Source: Lineus longissimus (taxonomy: Eukaryota; Nemertea; Pilidiophora; Heteronemertea; Lineidae). Taken from it: a stretch of DNA of 64,000 nt. The notes beneath the pieces are model-generated. The model was given only the letters and a program-made list of their open reading frames with translations, did no database searches and was not told the DNA's origin. Positions 10,697 through 20,955 of this stretch are shown in pieces (positions within the stretch are counted from its first letter, which is position 1; the number at the start of each line of letters is the position of its first letter). Position numbers and translations under genes: made by a program. The stretch lies in NCBI RefSeq assembly GCF_910592395.1, contig NC_088317.1, forward strand, positions 5,582,001 to 5,646,000, in the 5' to 3' direction.

Positions 10697-12031
10697 ATGC
10701 CTCCAGTGAAGAAAAGACTCAAGAGCTACGATGCTGCCTTCAAGCTTAAAGCCATACAGTTTGCCAAGGAACACGGGAACCGCGCAGCTGGAAGAGAACA
10801 CGGCATTGACGAATCATTGGTACGGGCTTGGCGAAAGCAAGAAGATCGACTCAAGCAGACGAAGAAGACAAGAAAAGCGTTCAGGGGAAATCAAGCAAGG
10901 TGGCCCAATCTTGAAGAAAGAGTTGAAGCCTGGGTCAACGAGCAGCGGGCAGCAGGCAGGGGCATATCAACAGTCAGCATCCGTCTTAAGGCCAAGACAT
11001 ACGCAAAAGAAATGAAGATCAATGAGTTTCAAGGCGGCCCGTCTTGGTGCTTTAGATTTATGAGAAGAAAAGAACTGTCAATCCGAACCAGAACAACAAT
11101 GTGCCAGAAGCTTCCTGATGACTGGCAAGAGAAGTTAGACACCTTCCGAGACTACACCAGAGACAAGATAACGTCTTTCAAGATCAACCTTGACCAGGTC
11201 GTCAACATGGATGAGGTGCCACTCACTTTCGACATCCCGATGACCCGCACAGTTGACCGAGTTGGCGAGAAGACAATCCCCATCAAGACTACCGGCCACG
11301 AGAAGTCCAGCTTTACGGTTGTCCTGGCATGCACGGCGTCCGGAAAGAAGCTCCCCCCGATGATGATTTTCAAGAGGAAGACGATCCCAAAGGAGAAGTT
11401 CCCGACTGGTGTCATCATCCGAGCAAATCCAAAGGGCTGGATGAGCGAAGACGTTATGAATGATTGGCTGGATGCAGCATACGTCAAGCGTCCAAACGGG
11501 TTCTTCCATCTTCAACCATCGATACTTGTACTGGATTCGATGACGGCCCACAAGACCGAATCCGTTAAAGCTCATCTGACAAAAATGAACTCTAAAATCG
11601 GCATCATTCCCGGCGGCCTGACCAAACTTCTGCAGCCTCTCGACATTTCTGTAAACAAGGCGTTCAAAGACCGGCTTCGTATGGAATGGGAAACGTGGAT
11701 GGTTGACGGGGAGCACACGTTTACCAAGACAGGACGGCAGCGTCGGGCCACGTACGCACTTGTAGCAGAGTGGGTAAAGAAATCGTGGCTGAGCATCAGT
11801 GTTGCAACCATCAAGAACGGCTTTCGAAAGTCTGGAATGTGCCCTACCGACAGTCCGCTCTACGACGTACAGCCTAGTGAAGACTCTGGAGACGATACAG
11901 ATTCAGAGGATACGTTGATGGAGACAGATACGATGTCAAAGGCAGAATTCGACGAACTGTTTCAGGACCTCTTTCACGATGACACAGAAGATGAGGACTT
12001 TGATGGGTTTGAAAGTGAGGACTATGAATAA
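10697..12031 (+). CDS. pogo-like DDD transposase, intact
   Basis: 444 residues, uninterrupted. Cut-and-paste transposase of the pogo/Tigger (DDE1) group, acting in the nucleus on its own terminal repeats. An N-terminal psq/CENP-B HTH (residues ~8-50) and a second HTH (~60-130) would bind the ends. The nuclease core carries D172 (NMDEVP), D280 (LDSMTAHK) and D316 (LLQPLD), with 35 residues between the last two. The C-terminus is strongly acidic (~400-444). The ATG directly follows a short TATA-driven leader and is the first in-frame methionine. It matches the gene at 1-1320 along its whole length but has lysine where that copy has a stop. With intact ends and catalytic residues this element may still be mobile. 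Confidence 0.92.
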   Translation: MPPVKKRLKSYDAAFKLKAIQFAKEHGNRAAGREHGIDESLVRAWRKQEDRLKQTKKTRKAFRGNQARWPNLEERVEAWVNEQRAAGRGISTVSIRLKAKTYAKEMKINEFQGGPSWCFRFMRRKELSIRTRTTMCQKLPDDWQEKLDTFRDYTRDKITSFKINLDQVVNMDEVPLTFDIPMTRTVDRVGEKTIPIKTTGHEKSSFTVVLACTASGKKLPPMMIFKRKTIPKEKFPTGVIIRANPKGWMSEDVMNDWLDAAYVKRPNGFFHLQPSILVLDSMTAHKTESVKAHLTKMNSKIGIIPGGLTKLLQPLDISVNKAFKDRLRMEWETWMVDGEHTFTKTGRQRRATYALVAEWVKKSWLSISVATIKNGFRKSGMCPTDSPLYDVQPSEDSGDDTDSEDTLMETDTMSKAEFDELFQDLFHDDTEDEDFDGFESEDYE

Positions 12032-12039
12032 ATCTGACT

Positions 12040-12900
12040 AGTGCCCAGTATAGATAGGACGATGACTGTGCTTTCCATGTGCTGGTATTTAGGACATTGT
12101 ACTCGCTAGGTTAATATTACTACAGAACACTCCACAATTGGACTTGTATTGTAATTTAGTAACGTACATATCATTCTCTGGCTTGCTAATTGGTGATTAT
12201 TATCATGGGAATACCATTGTGATTCGTATGCAGCCGTTTTACATCTGCATATGCCTCATACAGGTGTTGTTATAGGGATCCACTTGTTCAGTTTTTAGGT
12301 GACACTTGACAATTGTTCTTTTTGTTTGCTAATTACCCGTAGTGTGAATTGATCATTAATTACGGTATTACGGTATTTGAAGAAGTTGTCAATGCATTGT
12401 CAATGTACCGGTACCATGTTTTAGCATGGGAGTGACCGACTTAATACTGAATAAAATAAGTTTATGTGGATAATTTGAATCTTTTTCCTTTCCTCCCAGC
12501 GATGTAACGAGGTCAAATCCAGCCTTGGAAATAACAAGTGAGACACTTGGGGTGGAACTAACTTTATTGACAAAACACCCCTCCCGATCCCCACACCGAT
12601 TGACTGCATATCAAATAGCAGGCCTTTGAACTTGTAGGTACTTGTACCTAACCAGCTAAATGGCCTGATATTTTCAGGATGTCTCTGTAAATAGCAAGCA
12701 TAAGTCCCCTTCAAGCCCAAATCTGCACGTAACATGCAGGAACTTCCCTGAAAGTAAAGGAAAACACATTAGAATGAGTATTGAGGCAGCCCCTCAAAAT
12801 AAGCCTCGGCCATGGCGGAATTGATCCACTATGGTCTACTATGAACAACGAACATGGCGGCACTTGGCTGTCAACATCGATTCATGGCTTATCATTTTTG
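12040..12900. other. 3' untranslated and subterminal part of the pogo element
   Basis: No reading frame of interest. The right subterminal GTGCGGGTC motifs begin at about 12915. No clear single poly(A) signal stands out. Confidence 0.4.
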
Positions 12901-13154
12901 GAATATGCGGTGCTTAGAGCGGTGCGGGTCATAATCAGGTGCGGGTCTTGCGTGGTTTTAGATCGTGGTCGAAGGGGGTGCGGGTCATAGGGCAGTGCGG
13001 GGGTTAATGCGGAAAATACGGTACTCTAAATACCACGAATGAGGACTATAACGCTAACCAAAGAAGCCATACATATTTTCCAGTGTCTCAATTAGCATTT
13101 TCCTCGAAAGACATTATATTGTACAATAAGTAATAGTTTTTTCATCAATTGCAG

Positions 13155-13196
13155 AACATCTGAACGTCAACACTGAACTTGCCACTCTCAAAGAAC
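13155..13196 (+). other. predicted symmetric mini-exon 2 (42 nt)
   Basis: Bounded by TCAATTGCAG and GTGAATTG. In the same phase as mini-exon 1 it encodes HLNVNTELATLKE plus a junction residue. Confidence 0.5.
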
Positions 13197-13455
13197 GTGA
13201 ATTGTCCTGTATCAAATGTGTAATCTGTATTAATATAGATTCTCTCAAATGACACAATCAAAGTGTTTTGGATGATACCATTTTCATACAATGCAAAAAT
13301 ATCTGCTGTAGTATTCTACCAATATCATGATTGAGGACTTCAATGTCATGAATGTAGACCGAGGAAACCTAACATATTATCGATTGTCTTCAGTATCATT
13401 TTCCTTGAAAGACTTGCCATTGTACAATAAGTAATATTTTTTGTATCAATTGCAG

Positions 13456-13497
13456 AACATCAAAAATTTACAGGGGAAATGGCAATGCTCAAAGCAG
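13456..13497 (+). other. predicted symmetric mini-exon 3 (42 nt)
   Basis: Bounded by TCAATTGCAG and a strong donor GTGAGTTG. It encodes HQKFTGEMAMLKA plus a junction residue, keeping Glu-hydrophobic at mid-unit and Leu-Lys near the end. Confidence 0.5.
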
Positions 13498-13873
13498 GTG
13501 AGTTGTCCTATAAATGTGTAATCTGTGATATGGTTTAGTTTGAAATGTTCATACAACATACTCTAAATACCACAATTGATGATTATAACGTCAACTGAAG
13601 AAGCCTTTTTGATGTTTCGATTGTCTTAGACTTAAAGATGCAAATTCCCATCAGTATGATAGGGTGATGACTCATCCAGGTAGCTTTCTAATGCATAGTG
13701 CCATAATGCATGACATGATGCACTGTGAGAAGCTCTCCAGACAATGCTCAAGCAGCAAATAGTAAGGTGACCTATTTTATCAGCCTTTTATACCCCGGTT
13801 GCATCTTTAAGTAGCAAAGTCCTTGATAGACTTTATATTGTACGATAAGTAATATTTTTTTCATCAATTGTAG

Positions 13874-13930
13874 AAATTATAAAATGTGCAACTGCCAGCA
13901 CTAGTGAAATGTCCACCATCATCAAAGAAG
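13874..13930 (+). other. predicted symmetric mini-exon 4 (57 nt)
   Basis: Bounded by TCAATTGTAG and a strong donor GTGAGTTA. It is longer by 15 nt but still a multiple of three, and encodes IIKCATASTSEMSTIIKE plus a junction residue. Confidence 0.45.
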
Positions 13931-14238
13931 GTGAGTTATCCTATAAATGTGTAATCTGTTATGTATTCTCTCAGATGACGCAATCAAAGTGGTATGGATA
14001 ATTCCAATTCCAAGGCCAACCACGTGTTGACCTGATTATACATGATTGGTAGTTGAGCTTAATCATATGGGGGATTCCCCTGTGCAAACAACTGCAGCAA
14101 GACTTGATATTGTACGTATGCGCTCAAAGTAACAGTTTTTCATTAATTGATCCAACGTGCCCCACTGGGTTTACTGGATATCATTGTCATCCATGTGATG
14201 CTTTAGACCTGTTTATGATATACAATGTTCTTTTTCAG

Positions 14239-14468
14239 ATCAAGATGGTAAGGAATTACAAACCCAAGACTGACCGTGCAACATATGATGGTGCTTTGGC
14301 GATACGGGCACTTGAAGAACTTGACAAGGGGAAGTCATTAAGAGATGTGTCGAAGGACCTACATATACCAAAGACACACTAATCCGATTCCGTCAGAAAG
14401 CAAGAGAAAACGAAAATGAAACCAAGGAACTAAATTTTCAGCCGAGGGATTTATACAGAACAAGACAG
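14239..14468 (+). pseudogene. psq-type HTH exon with a frameshift
   Basis: After a polypyrimidine tract ending CAG (14236-14238) an ATG at 14245 opens MVRNYKPKTDR..., a Pipsqueak/HTH_psq domain as found at the N-terminus of Tigger/jerky-like and some host proteins. After HIPKTH the frame hits TAA. Deleting one CA from the ACACAC run near 14377-14382 would bring the expected LIRFRQKA helix end into frame. The coding then runs to CAG|GTAGG at 14468, a plausible donor. The exon starts in phase 0, so it does not join the phase-1 mini-exons directly. It is probably the first exon of a degraded transposon or a transposon-derived gene. Confidence 0.5.
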
Positions 14469-14705
14469 GTAGGCAGAACTAAACACTTTAACTTGAGTAG
14501 TTACTTTGGAATGACGACCTCAATTAAGTACTAGTATTCCATGGCTTTGTTATCTAGGTTATTGATGAAAACAGGAATGTGACAAAGGTATCCCACACTT
14601 TGAAATCTCTACTATTCTGATAGGAACCTGACAAAATGTCAGTTTGTTTTGAGCCTGCCACCAAAGATGTGCTGTCTGTCATGCAAGGATTATCAAGAAA
14701 AATGG

Positions 14706-15739
14706 AATGGCCAGGGCCATTGTGCTCACCTCATGTGGAGGAAAGATGGATAAAGAGCATGGTATTGTGTCATGTAGTGTTAGGTTTGATGTAGGTCCAA
14801 GCAATTACAATTTCCCCAAAATGGCCAATTTACAGTACATTCGACCTCTGTGACCTTGAAAAGTAGGTCAAATCAAAGAAGACCCGGGTGACACATTGAA
14901 TGGTTGTTAGAATTAGATGTACCTATGATATAAAATTGGTGCCAATCAGGCAAGTAATACTAGGAATAATGGCATTTTGAAGAATTTACGATTTGGCCCC
15001 CTCCCTGGAGGCCAAACGGCAAATCAGATCGCACCAAACTTCGGTACCTGAGACCACCTGACCAAGGGGTACATGTGTACTTAATTTGTGATCAATAGTC
15101 ATTGCAGTTAAGAAACGTGCCATAGTTACGGCCTGACGGCCAATTTACGCCATTTGACCTCTGTGACCTTGACAAGAAGGTCAAATTAAAAACCTGTGTG
15201 ACATATATTGTATGGCGGTTAGATGTACCCATGATATCAAATTGGTGGCAATCGGGCAAGAAGTTAAGGAATAATCAAATTTTTAAGGTTTTTGGATTTT
15301 GCCCCCTGGTGGTCAAGTGGTGAATCATATTGGACCAAACTTCGGTCCCTAAGATTACCTGACTAAGGGGTAAATGTGTACCAAATTTGGGATCAATAGT
15401 CATTGCAGTTTAGAAACGTGCCATCGTTACATCCTAACGGCCAATTTACACTATTTGACCTCTGTGACCTTGAAAAGGAGGGCAAATCAAAAACCCGGTG
15501 GATATATGATGCACCTTTGCTAGAAGTACCTACCATATTTTTTTCAAAATTTCCCGACTACTATTAAGGGAGATATTGCATATTTTCACTTTTAACGTTT
15601 GGCCCCCTGGTGGCCAAACCATGAAACGAATCGGACCGAAACTTGGTCTCCAAGGTGTCATTACATAAGGGTACATGTGTACTAAGTTTCAACTCAATAG
15701 CTCTAACAGTTACGAAACGTGCCCTGCTAACGGACGACG

Positions 15740-15783
<44 letters not shown>

Positions 15784-15836
15784 ACGACGGACGCCACGGT
15801 ATGGGATAAGCTCACCTCTGCTAAGAGGTGAGCTAA
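14706..15836 (+). mobile_element. hairpin-ended non-autonomous element, copy A (Helentron/HINE-like)
   Basis: About 1.1 kb, roughly 97-98% identical by eye to 44295-45436. The 5' end has the palindrome AATGGCC-AG-GGCCATT followed by GCTCACCTC. The 3' end is a (ACG)n microsatellite, ACGGACGCCACGG, then a perfect 10-bp hairpin GCTCACCTCT-GCTA-AGAGGTGAGC (15810-15833) and A-rich sequence. The 5' GCTCACCTC is complementary to the right arm of the 3' hairpin. Inside are three degenerate ~300-bp modules, each with TGACCTCTGTGACCTTGA. No coding capacity. Internal simple repeats plus a 3' hairpin are features described for Helentron-associated elements. The class is inferred. Confidence 0.65.
15732..15793 (+). 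repeat. (ACG)n microsatellite
   Basis: An uninterrupted run of ACG triplets flanked by ACGGACGACGG on both sides. It sits just upstream of the element's 3' hairpin. Open frames across it encode only homopolymeric Arg, Asp or Val stretches and are not genes. Confidence 0.9.
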
Positions 15837-16660
15837 AAAGTTACAGACCAGTATTCAAAGCTCGTGTCGTTTATTGAAGAACTCGCCCTACGGGAAGCTA
15901 TAGTAAAACTCAAGACCAATCGATTCGAACGGCTCCGATAGTCTCTGTGTGTCAAGTCTGAAGCCCACGGTGTGCAGCCTAAGCCACATTGATGATCTCA
16001 AGCTCGCGGCAGCAGAGAACAACGTTTCGACACACTCGTTATGAAGTTATGCAAGTCAGTCTGACTTGCACTGCAGTACATCTAGTACTAAGATATGACA
16101 TTGATGGTTGTCTGCTAGTTTACAACAGACTCTCGTCATATTGCTATCATTACGAAAAGAACTAATAATTAGTTCTTCGTCCACCACCACTAGTCTGAAG
16201 GTGAACCTTGCAATACTCAACGGGCATTGTTGTTGTGCCCGGCTCATTCGAATTTCGAACATTGACACTTCTCAAGTGCATCCATTGAATGTGACAGTGC
16301 GTGTTTCCAGTTCATCAAAGAACTCTCACAATTCAACTGGACTTTCATTTAAAACGGAACATTCTTGCATCGTTTTGAGATTTGAATTATGTTTCTCTTT
16401 CAGCTGGCACATGTCTACTTGCATAACCTTGCCGTCCGTCTGTCTAGTCAAATTTAGCCTTCAAACGGGTCATTACCGTGGTTCTGTTTCAACCCCCCCT
16501 TAAACATCGGTCTCACTTTCACCTCGTACTAAGGTGCTGCTCGCGGTCAAGAAATCCACTCGGAGTAAATTTATTCAATTACTTATTTAGGGTTATCTTA
16601 GCTTAAGCAATACGGGTACCTTATTATTTGGCTTGTTTCTTCTGTGAATTCTCCTTCAGT
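15837..16660. other. non-coding, possible leader of the gag-like gene
   Basis: No convincing gene. A polypyrimidine tract ending in CAG at about 16659 lies one base before the ATG of the gag-like frame, suggesting a 3' splice site and an upstream leader exon. Confidence 0.35.
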
Positions 16661-17599
16661 ATGAGTGACAAGGAAAACAAGAATTCCTCGGCAGAGGATA
16701 AGCCAGTAGAGGCAGAGGTCGAGGTGATAAATGAAGAGGTGGATGGCAACATCCCAGAAGGTGCCAAAGCAGAAGGTAAGATTTCTGACTTAAAGAAGGA
16801 CGAAGAAGGCAAGTTCGACGTTGAACAGCGACGGTCAACGCGGAGTCGGCGTCCCACTGTCAAGGTAAGAGAAAATATGCTAGTTGAATTAGAAGATGAG
16901 TTCAATGACGCTTATGTAGATTTGCTGCAGTTTGTTCGTGAACTTGACCTCACTGTTCACTCCTCCGAGTCACTACAAGAAGTGTACTTGTCTCTGGCAG
17001 AACGTCGTGAAATCATTGTCAGTCACTATGCAAAAATAAGAGAGCTAATTGCAGGGTCTCCTAGCAAAGATATAAGGAGCTCGGTAGACAGAGCGTGCAG
17101 TCTGCTCGACAAAAATTTGAAGAAAATAGACCGCCTTATAAGGCGATATGATTTGGAGAGCGCCTTCTCCATTGGCCACAACATGTTTTTCGAGCATAGT
17201 CGAAAGGGTTCTGTTGCAGGTCCTAGATCTGTTGCAAGCAAACATTCCGAGCATTCCACCAGCTCGAAACATGAAACTGCCTGTTATGAGAAGTCATTGT
17301 GTTAATGTCACAACCTTTTGCCGAAGACACTTTTCGTCTTCCGCGCTTACCGGAAAAAAACTACGACACCAACGAATGAACGAAGTCCAACACGATTTGG
17401 GAAATTTTTTATTTCCTACTTGTACGCTTGTAAATCCTCTTTTAAAGTGAATATAAACGAAAAAGGATATCTACGAGTGATCACGTTTATTCTCCCAATC
17501 GTGGCCGATCAAATACACAACACTGCCATTAAGGCCGCAGCCTTAGAAGCCGAACTTGTGGCAAAGCGACAAGCCGCTTTCGAAGAGGACAAGCTGAGT
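16661..17599 (+). pseudogene. retroelement gag-like protein remnant
   Basis: The ATG at 16661 opens a 214-residue frame (to 17305). An acidic N-terminus is followed by STRSRRPTVKVRENMLVELEDEF and a helical core of repeated amphipathic segments (about residues 60-170), then a Ser/His-rich tail. A second frame (17318-17599) reads IHNTAIKAAALEAELVAKRQAAFEEDKL, a Lys/Glu/Ala helix of the kind found in BEL/Pao and some gypsy gag proteins. Coding stops exactly where the 1.46-kb duplication begins (17600). No protease or RT follows. The gag assignment rests on composition and architecture only; a host coiled-coil protein is possible. Confidence 0.4.
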
Positions 17600-18616
17600 C
17601 AGTCGGGGAAACCTGTCCTTCTACCTGATGGTGCGACTTCTGGTGGAACAGGCCAATCTGGTGAACATACAGGTGCGACTCGTGTCCGATAAGAAGCTCA
17701 AACGGAGGCAACGAAAGCAGTATCGAAGCAACCAAGCAAAGATCGCAGCCGCATGAAACGATTTCAACAACGGGACCAAGTCGGCACTCGCTCTCCTGCG
17801 CACGTGTTCGCACGTTGTTGCGCCAAACATCGAATAGACATTCGATGTTGAATTATTGTAGTAGACTTTAAGTGTGTGTATCAATTTCGGACAATTGTTT
17901 GGATTAGATCTGGCCAATATTGCATGTATTTTTACATGATTTTAAAAACTTGTAAATACACGTTTGTTCGCAATTCATTTTAAATTCATTTTAAATACTT
18001 GTAAATACTTGTAAATACTAATTGTACATCTTGTAAATAGTCATAGGCATACCTATGTTTGTTGCTTAATAATAAAGAGACATCAAAGTAGGCTATTTCT
18101 TGAGTTGTTCGCTTTTAAGTTGCGCCCATCTTGAGGATTATTCCATAAGTGTCGCGGACAGCCTGCATTGATTATAGTAACTTTAGTCACGTATAGTCAC
18201 GCCTACTTCCTAGTATCACGTTGTCTGGGACCGCCCATCTTGATACTTCGTTCTGATTAGCTTAGATCCTTCCCGCCATCTCATTATTATTCCCAGGTCC
18301 ACGTGACCAATGTAACTTCCTCGTTCAATAAAGTAGTCAGATAGCATTTAAAATTTACAGTACACACTTCGTTGATTCCTTCTTTATCCGAACCCTATTT
18401 CCACGTGCTTACGCACAATAAGTGAGTGTACTCCCTTCCCCTATTTTATAGTACTATCCAGCTATCCAGTACACATGCCATACAGGCATACGCCTTAACC
18501 ATTGTTAATGAAGGCGGGGACGTTTTGGATAGGGGACGTTTTCCCGTACCCGGGGACGATTTGGTAAGGGGCCGTTTCGGAGTGGGGACGTTTTAACTGG
18601 TAGAAAGACTACTGTC
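17600..18616 (+). repeat. tandem duplication, unit 1 tail (1017 bp)
   Basis: Matches 19062-20078 at a constant offset of 1462 bp, with about three or four differences seen (for example GCATGAAACG versus GCATGGAACG near 17755 and 19217). It begins inside the MULE transposase C-terminus and runs through its 3' UTR (AATAAA at 18071-18076) to a GGGGACGTTTT repeat block. The G-to-A change at ~17757 creates a stop in this copy's coding part. Confidence 0.9.
18511..18600 (+). repeat. GGGGACGTTTT minisatellite block 1
   Basis: Degenerate repeats of GGGGACGTTTTGG and variants such as GGGGACGATTTGG and GGGCCGTTTCGG. Blocks 2 and 3 lie at 19973-20062 and 20086-20195. The third is closest to a consensus. 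Confidence 0.8.
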
Positions 18617-18618
18617 GA

Positions 18619-19299
18619 GTTCTACGAGTCATCAAAGACCTGGCCGTAACGCAACGTGTCGAGGAAGGCGTCCTCGATTTCGAGAAGTCATGGTGGAACG
18701 CCATTCGGGCCGTCTTCTGAAACGTCAAGATACGGGGATGCGCGTTCCATTGGGCCCAGTGCATCTGGTGAAAGATACAGGACATTGGTTTGGCACCAGC
18801 CAACAAGAACGACAATGCGACGCACAAGATCTGCCGCCAGCTTCTCGCTCTGCCGTATCTGCCAGCCGAGTTCATCCCGCCAATCTTCGCCCGCCTGGAA
18901 CAGAAAGCAATGACCGACTCATTGCAACGCCTTATCATGTACATTCGCCGCCAGTGGATCGATTGCCACCTACTGAAGCCAGCTACCTGGAGCGTCTTCA
19001 TGCAGCCCGTCAGGACCAACAACGACGTTGAGGGGTGGTATGGAGCCCTCAATCGCCACGCCAGTCGGGGAAACCTGTCCTTCTACCTGATGGTGCGACT
19101 TCTGGTGGAACAGGCCAATCTGGTGAACATACAGGTGCGACTCGTGTCCGATAAGAAGCTCAAACGGAGGCAACGAAAGCAGTATCGAAGCAACCAAGCA
19201 AAGATCGCAGCCGCATGGAACGATTTCAACAACGGGACCAAGTCGGCACTCGCTCTCCTGCGCACGTGTTCGCACGTTGTTGCGCCAAACATCGAATAG
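18619..19299 (+). pseudogene. MULE transposase C-terminal half, two nonsense codons
   Basis: The frame carries VLDFEKSWWNAIRAVF (second catalytic Asp), the CAFHWAQCIW zinc-like C-x2-H-W motif, RTNNDVEGWYGALNRH (third acidic residue), and a basic helical tail ending at TAG 19297-19299. TGA codons interrupt it after AVF and after CIW. It aligns along its length with the MULE at 62099-63923 and keeps the RTNNDVEGW block that is deleted there. The N-terminal PHD, FLYWCH and first catalytic Asp are absent. Its last third is what was duplicated at 17600. Confidence 0.82.
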
Positions 19300-20078
19300 A
19301 CATTCGATGTTGAATTATTGTAGTAGACTTTAAGTGTGTGTATCAATTTCGGACAATTGTTTGGATTAGATCTGGCCAATATTGCATGTATTTTTACATG
19401 ATTTTAAAAACTTGTAAATACACGTTTGTTCGCAATTCATTTTAAATTCATTTTAAATACTTGTAAATACTTGTAAATACTAATTGTACATCTTGTAAAT
19501 AGTCATAGGCATACCTATGTTTGTTGCTTAATAATAAAGAGACATCAAAGTAGGCTATTTCTTGAGTTGTTCGCTTTTAAGTTGCGCCCATCTTGAGGAT
19601 TATTCCATAAGTGTCGCGGACAGCCTGCATTGATTATAGTAACTTTAGTCACGTATAGTCACGCCTACTTCCTAGTATCACGTTGTCTGGGACCGCCCAT
19701 CTTGATACTTCGTTCTGATTAGCTTAGATCCTTCCCGCCATCTCATTATTATTCCCAGGTCCACGTGACCCATGTAACTTCCTCGTTCAATAAAGTAGTC
19801 AGATGGCATTTAAAATTTACAGTACACACTTCGTTGATTCCTTCTTTATCCGAACCCTATTTCCACGTGCTTACGCACAATAAGTGAGTGTACTCCCTTC
19901 CCCTATTTTATAGTACTATCCAGCTATCCAGTACACATGCCATACAGGCATACGCCTTAACCATTGTTAATGAAGGCGGGGACGTTTTGGATAGGGGACG
20001 TTTTCCCGTACCCGGGGACGATTTGGTAAGGGGCCGTTTCGGAGTGGGGACGTTTTAACTGGTAGAAAGACTACTGTC
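19062..20078 (+). repeat. tandem duplication, unit 2 tail (1017 bp)
   Basis: Second copy of 17600-18616, here continuous with the MULE coding region to its left, so this is the original arrangement. AATAAA lies at 19533-19538. It is followed by a further local repeat of the GGGGACGTTTT block (20079-20195). Confidence 0.9.
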
Positions 20079-20410
20079 ATTGTTAATGAAGGCGGGGACG
20101 TTTTGGATAGGGGACGTTTTGGTCCGAGGAGGTTTTTCCGTACCCGGGGACGTTTTGGTAAGGGGACGTTTTGGAGTGGGGACGTTTTAACTGGTAAGCG
20201 GATGAGGAAATTATGATTCGCCAGTGATAGATGGCATGACATTACTTTTACATATGTACTGTGAAACGAATACGGATGGAGATTAATATTGGATTAATAT
20301 CTCTTCAGATTGACATTGGATTATTATCGCTACTAAAGACAATTAAATTGAACATTTGTGGTGTTGTTGTTTTAGTGATTTGAAAAACCAATCACCCGTC
20401 AACTACTAAT

Positions 20411-20955
20411 ATGGCTTATACCTTGCTAGAGTATGATGAGGCAGGGGTAGATGTGTTCATTGATGCAGAGGAGGAGCTATTCTTCGACACAGAGGAGCCT
20501 GTGGAAGATTGTCGTGTGGTGGTGAGGGAGACGCCCTCAACCCAACTGGATTTACCCCAGCCCGAGTTGCCTCAAGCTCAGTTACCTCCGGTGGAGCAGC
20601 CACGTCTCCTGGGGGCTAGGCGCCCACTCGTTGGACCCCCAATGGCCATCTTCGGGGACGATACTATTGAGTCCATAGCTGATATCTTACGTGAAAACGC
20701 TCGCCTTGTGGCTCACGTACCGTGCTGGAAGCAGGCACATGGTCCGATATCGTTGATGCTGCCGCCAGCTGGGTGCAGTCAGAGGCCCCTCTGACTACGC
20801 CAGTCTTATTTGTGCTTTTCTGTGGGGGCTACGATGTGTTCCGCGAAGGGAGGGATCACTCCTTCCCCCGGGCGCCACCTTTTGTCTCCGCCAGACGGGT
20901 GCGTAAGAAAGCAGGAACGGACCGAAACGACCAAAACGGGCCGGAACGGAGTTAA
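20411..20955 (+). pseudogene. hypothetical acidic, proline-rich protein (two frames)
   Basis: The ATG at 20411 opens MAYTLLEYDEAGVDVFIDAEE..., acidic then Pro/Gln/Leu-rich, to 20794. An overlapping second frame (from about 20722) continues WSDIVDAAASWVQSEAPLTT to 20955, suggesting one frameshift near 20720-20725. No family recognised. The inverted repeat starting at 20904 cuts into the second frame. Confidence 0.3.

Larger units (their letters stand above)
9900..13021 (+). mobile_element. complete pogo-type transposon
   Basis: The ends are inverted copies of CCGTATTTTCCG (9900-9911 and 13010-13021), each flanked by TA (9898-9899 and 13022-13023), the pogo/Tc1 target dinucleotide. Subterminal GTGCGGGTC motifs recur near both ends. 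The interior holds one intact transposase gene with its own TATA box. The insertion splits the tandem exon-array units, because the left and right flanks are the two ends of a single ~300-bp unit. An uninterrupted gene, matching ends and TA duplication suggest a young copy. Confidence 0.88.
9603..13990 (+). repeat. tandem array of ~300-bp intron/exon units, split by a pogo insertion
   Basis: Units starting CTCTAAATACNACGAATGAGGACTATAA recur at 9605 and 13024, with diverged forms at about 13312 and 13561. Each full unit contains a stretch ending ATTTTTTTCATCAATTGCAG, a short exon-like block, then GTGARTTGTCC and TGTGTAATCTGT. Once the pogo element (9900-13021) is removed, the first two units are adjacent and spaced about 296 bp, and the next spacings are 301 and 418 bp. 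The conserved parts are the splice-site-like edges and the exon-like blocks. Confidence 0.7.

Noticed and set aside
15564-15831. Poly-Arg/poly-Asp frames on both strands (also at 45265-45506)
   Set aside because: They exist only because the ACG microsatellite has no stop codons.
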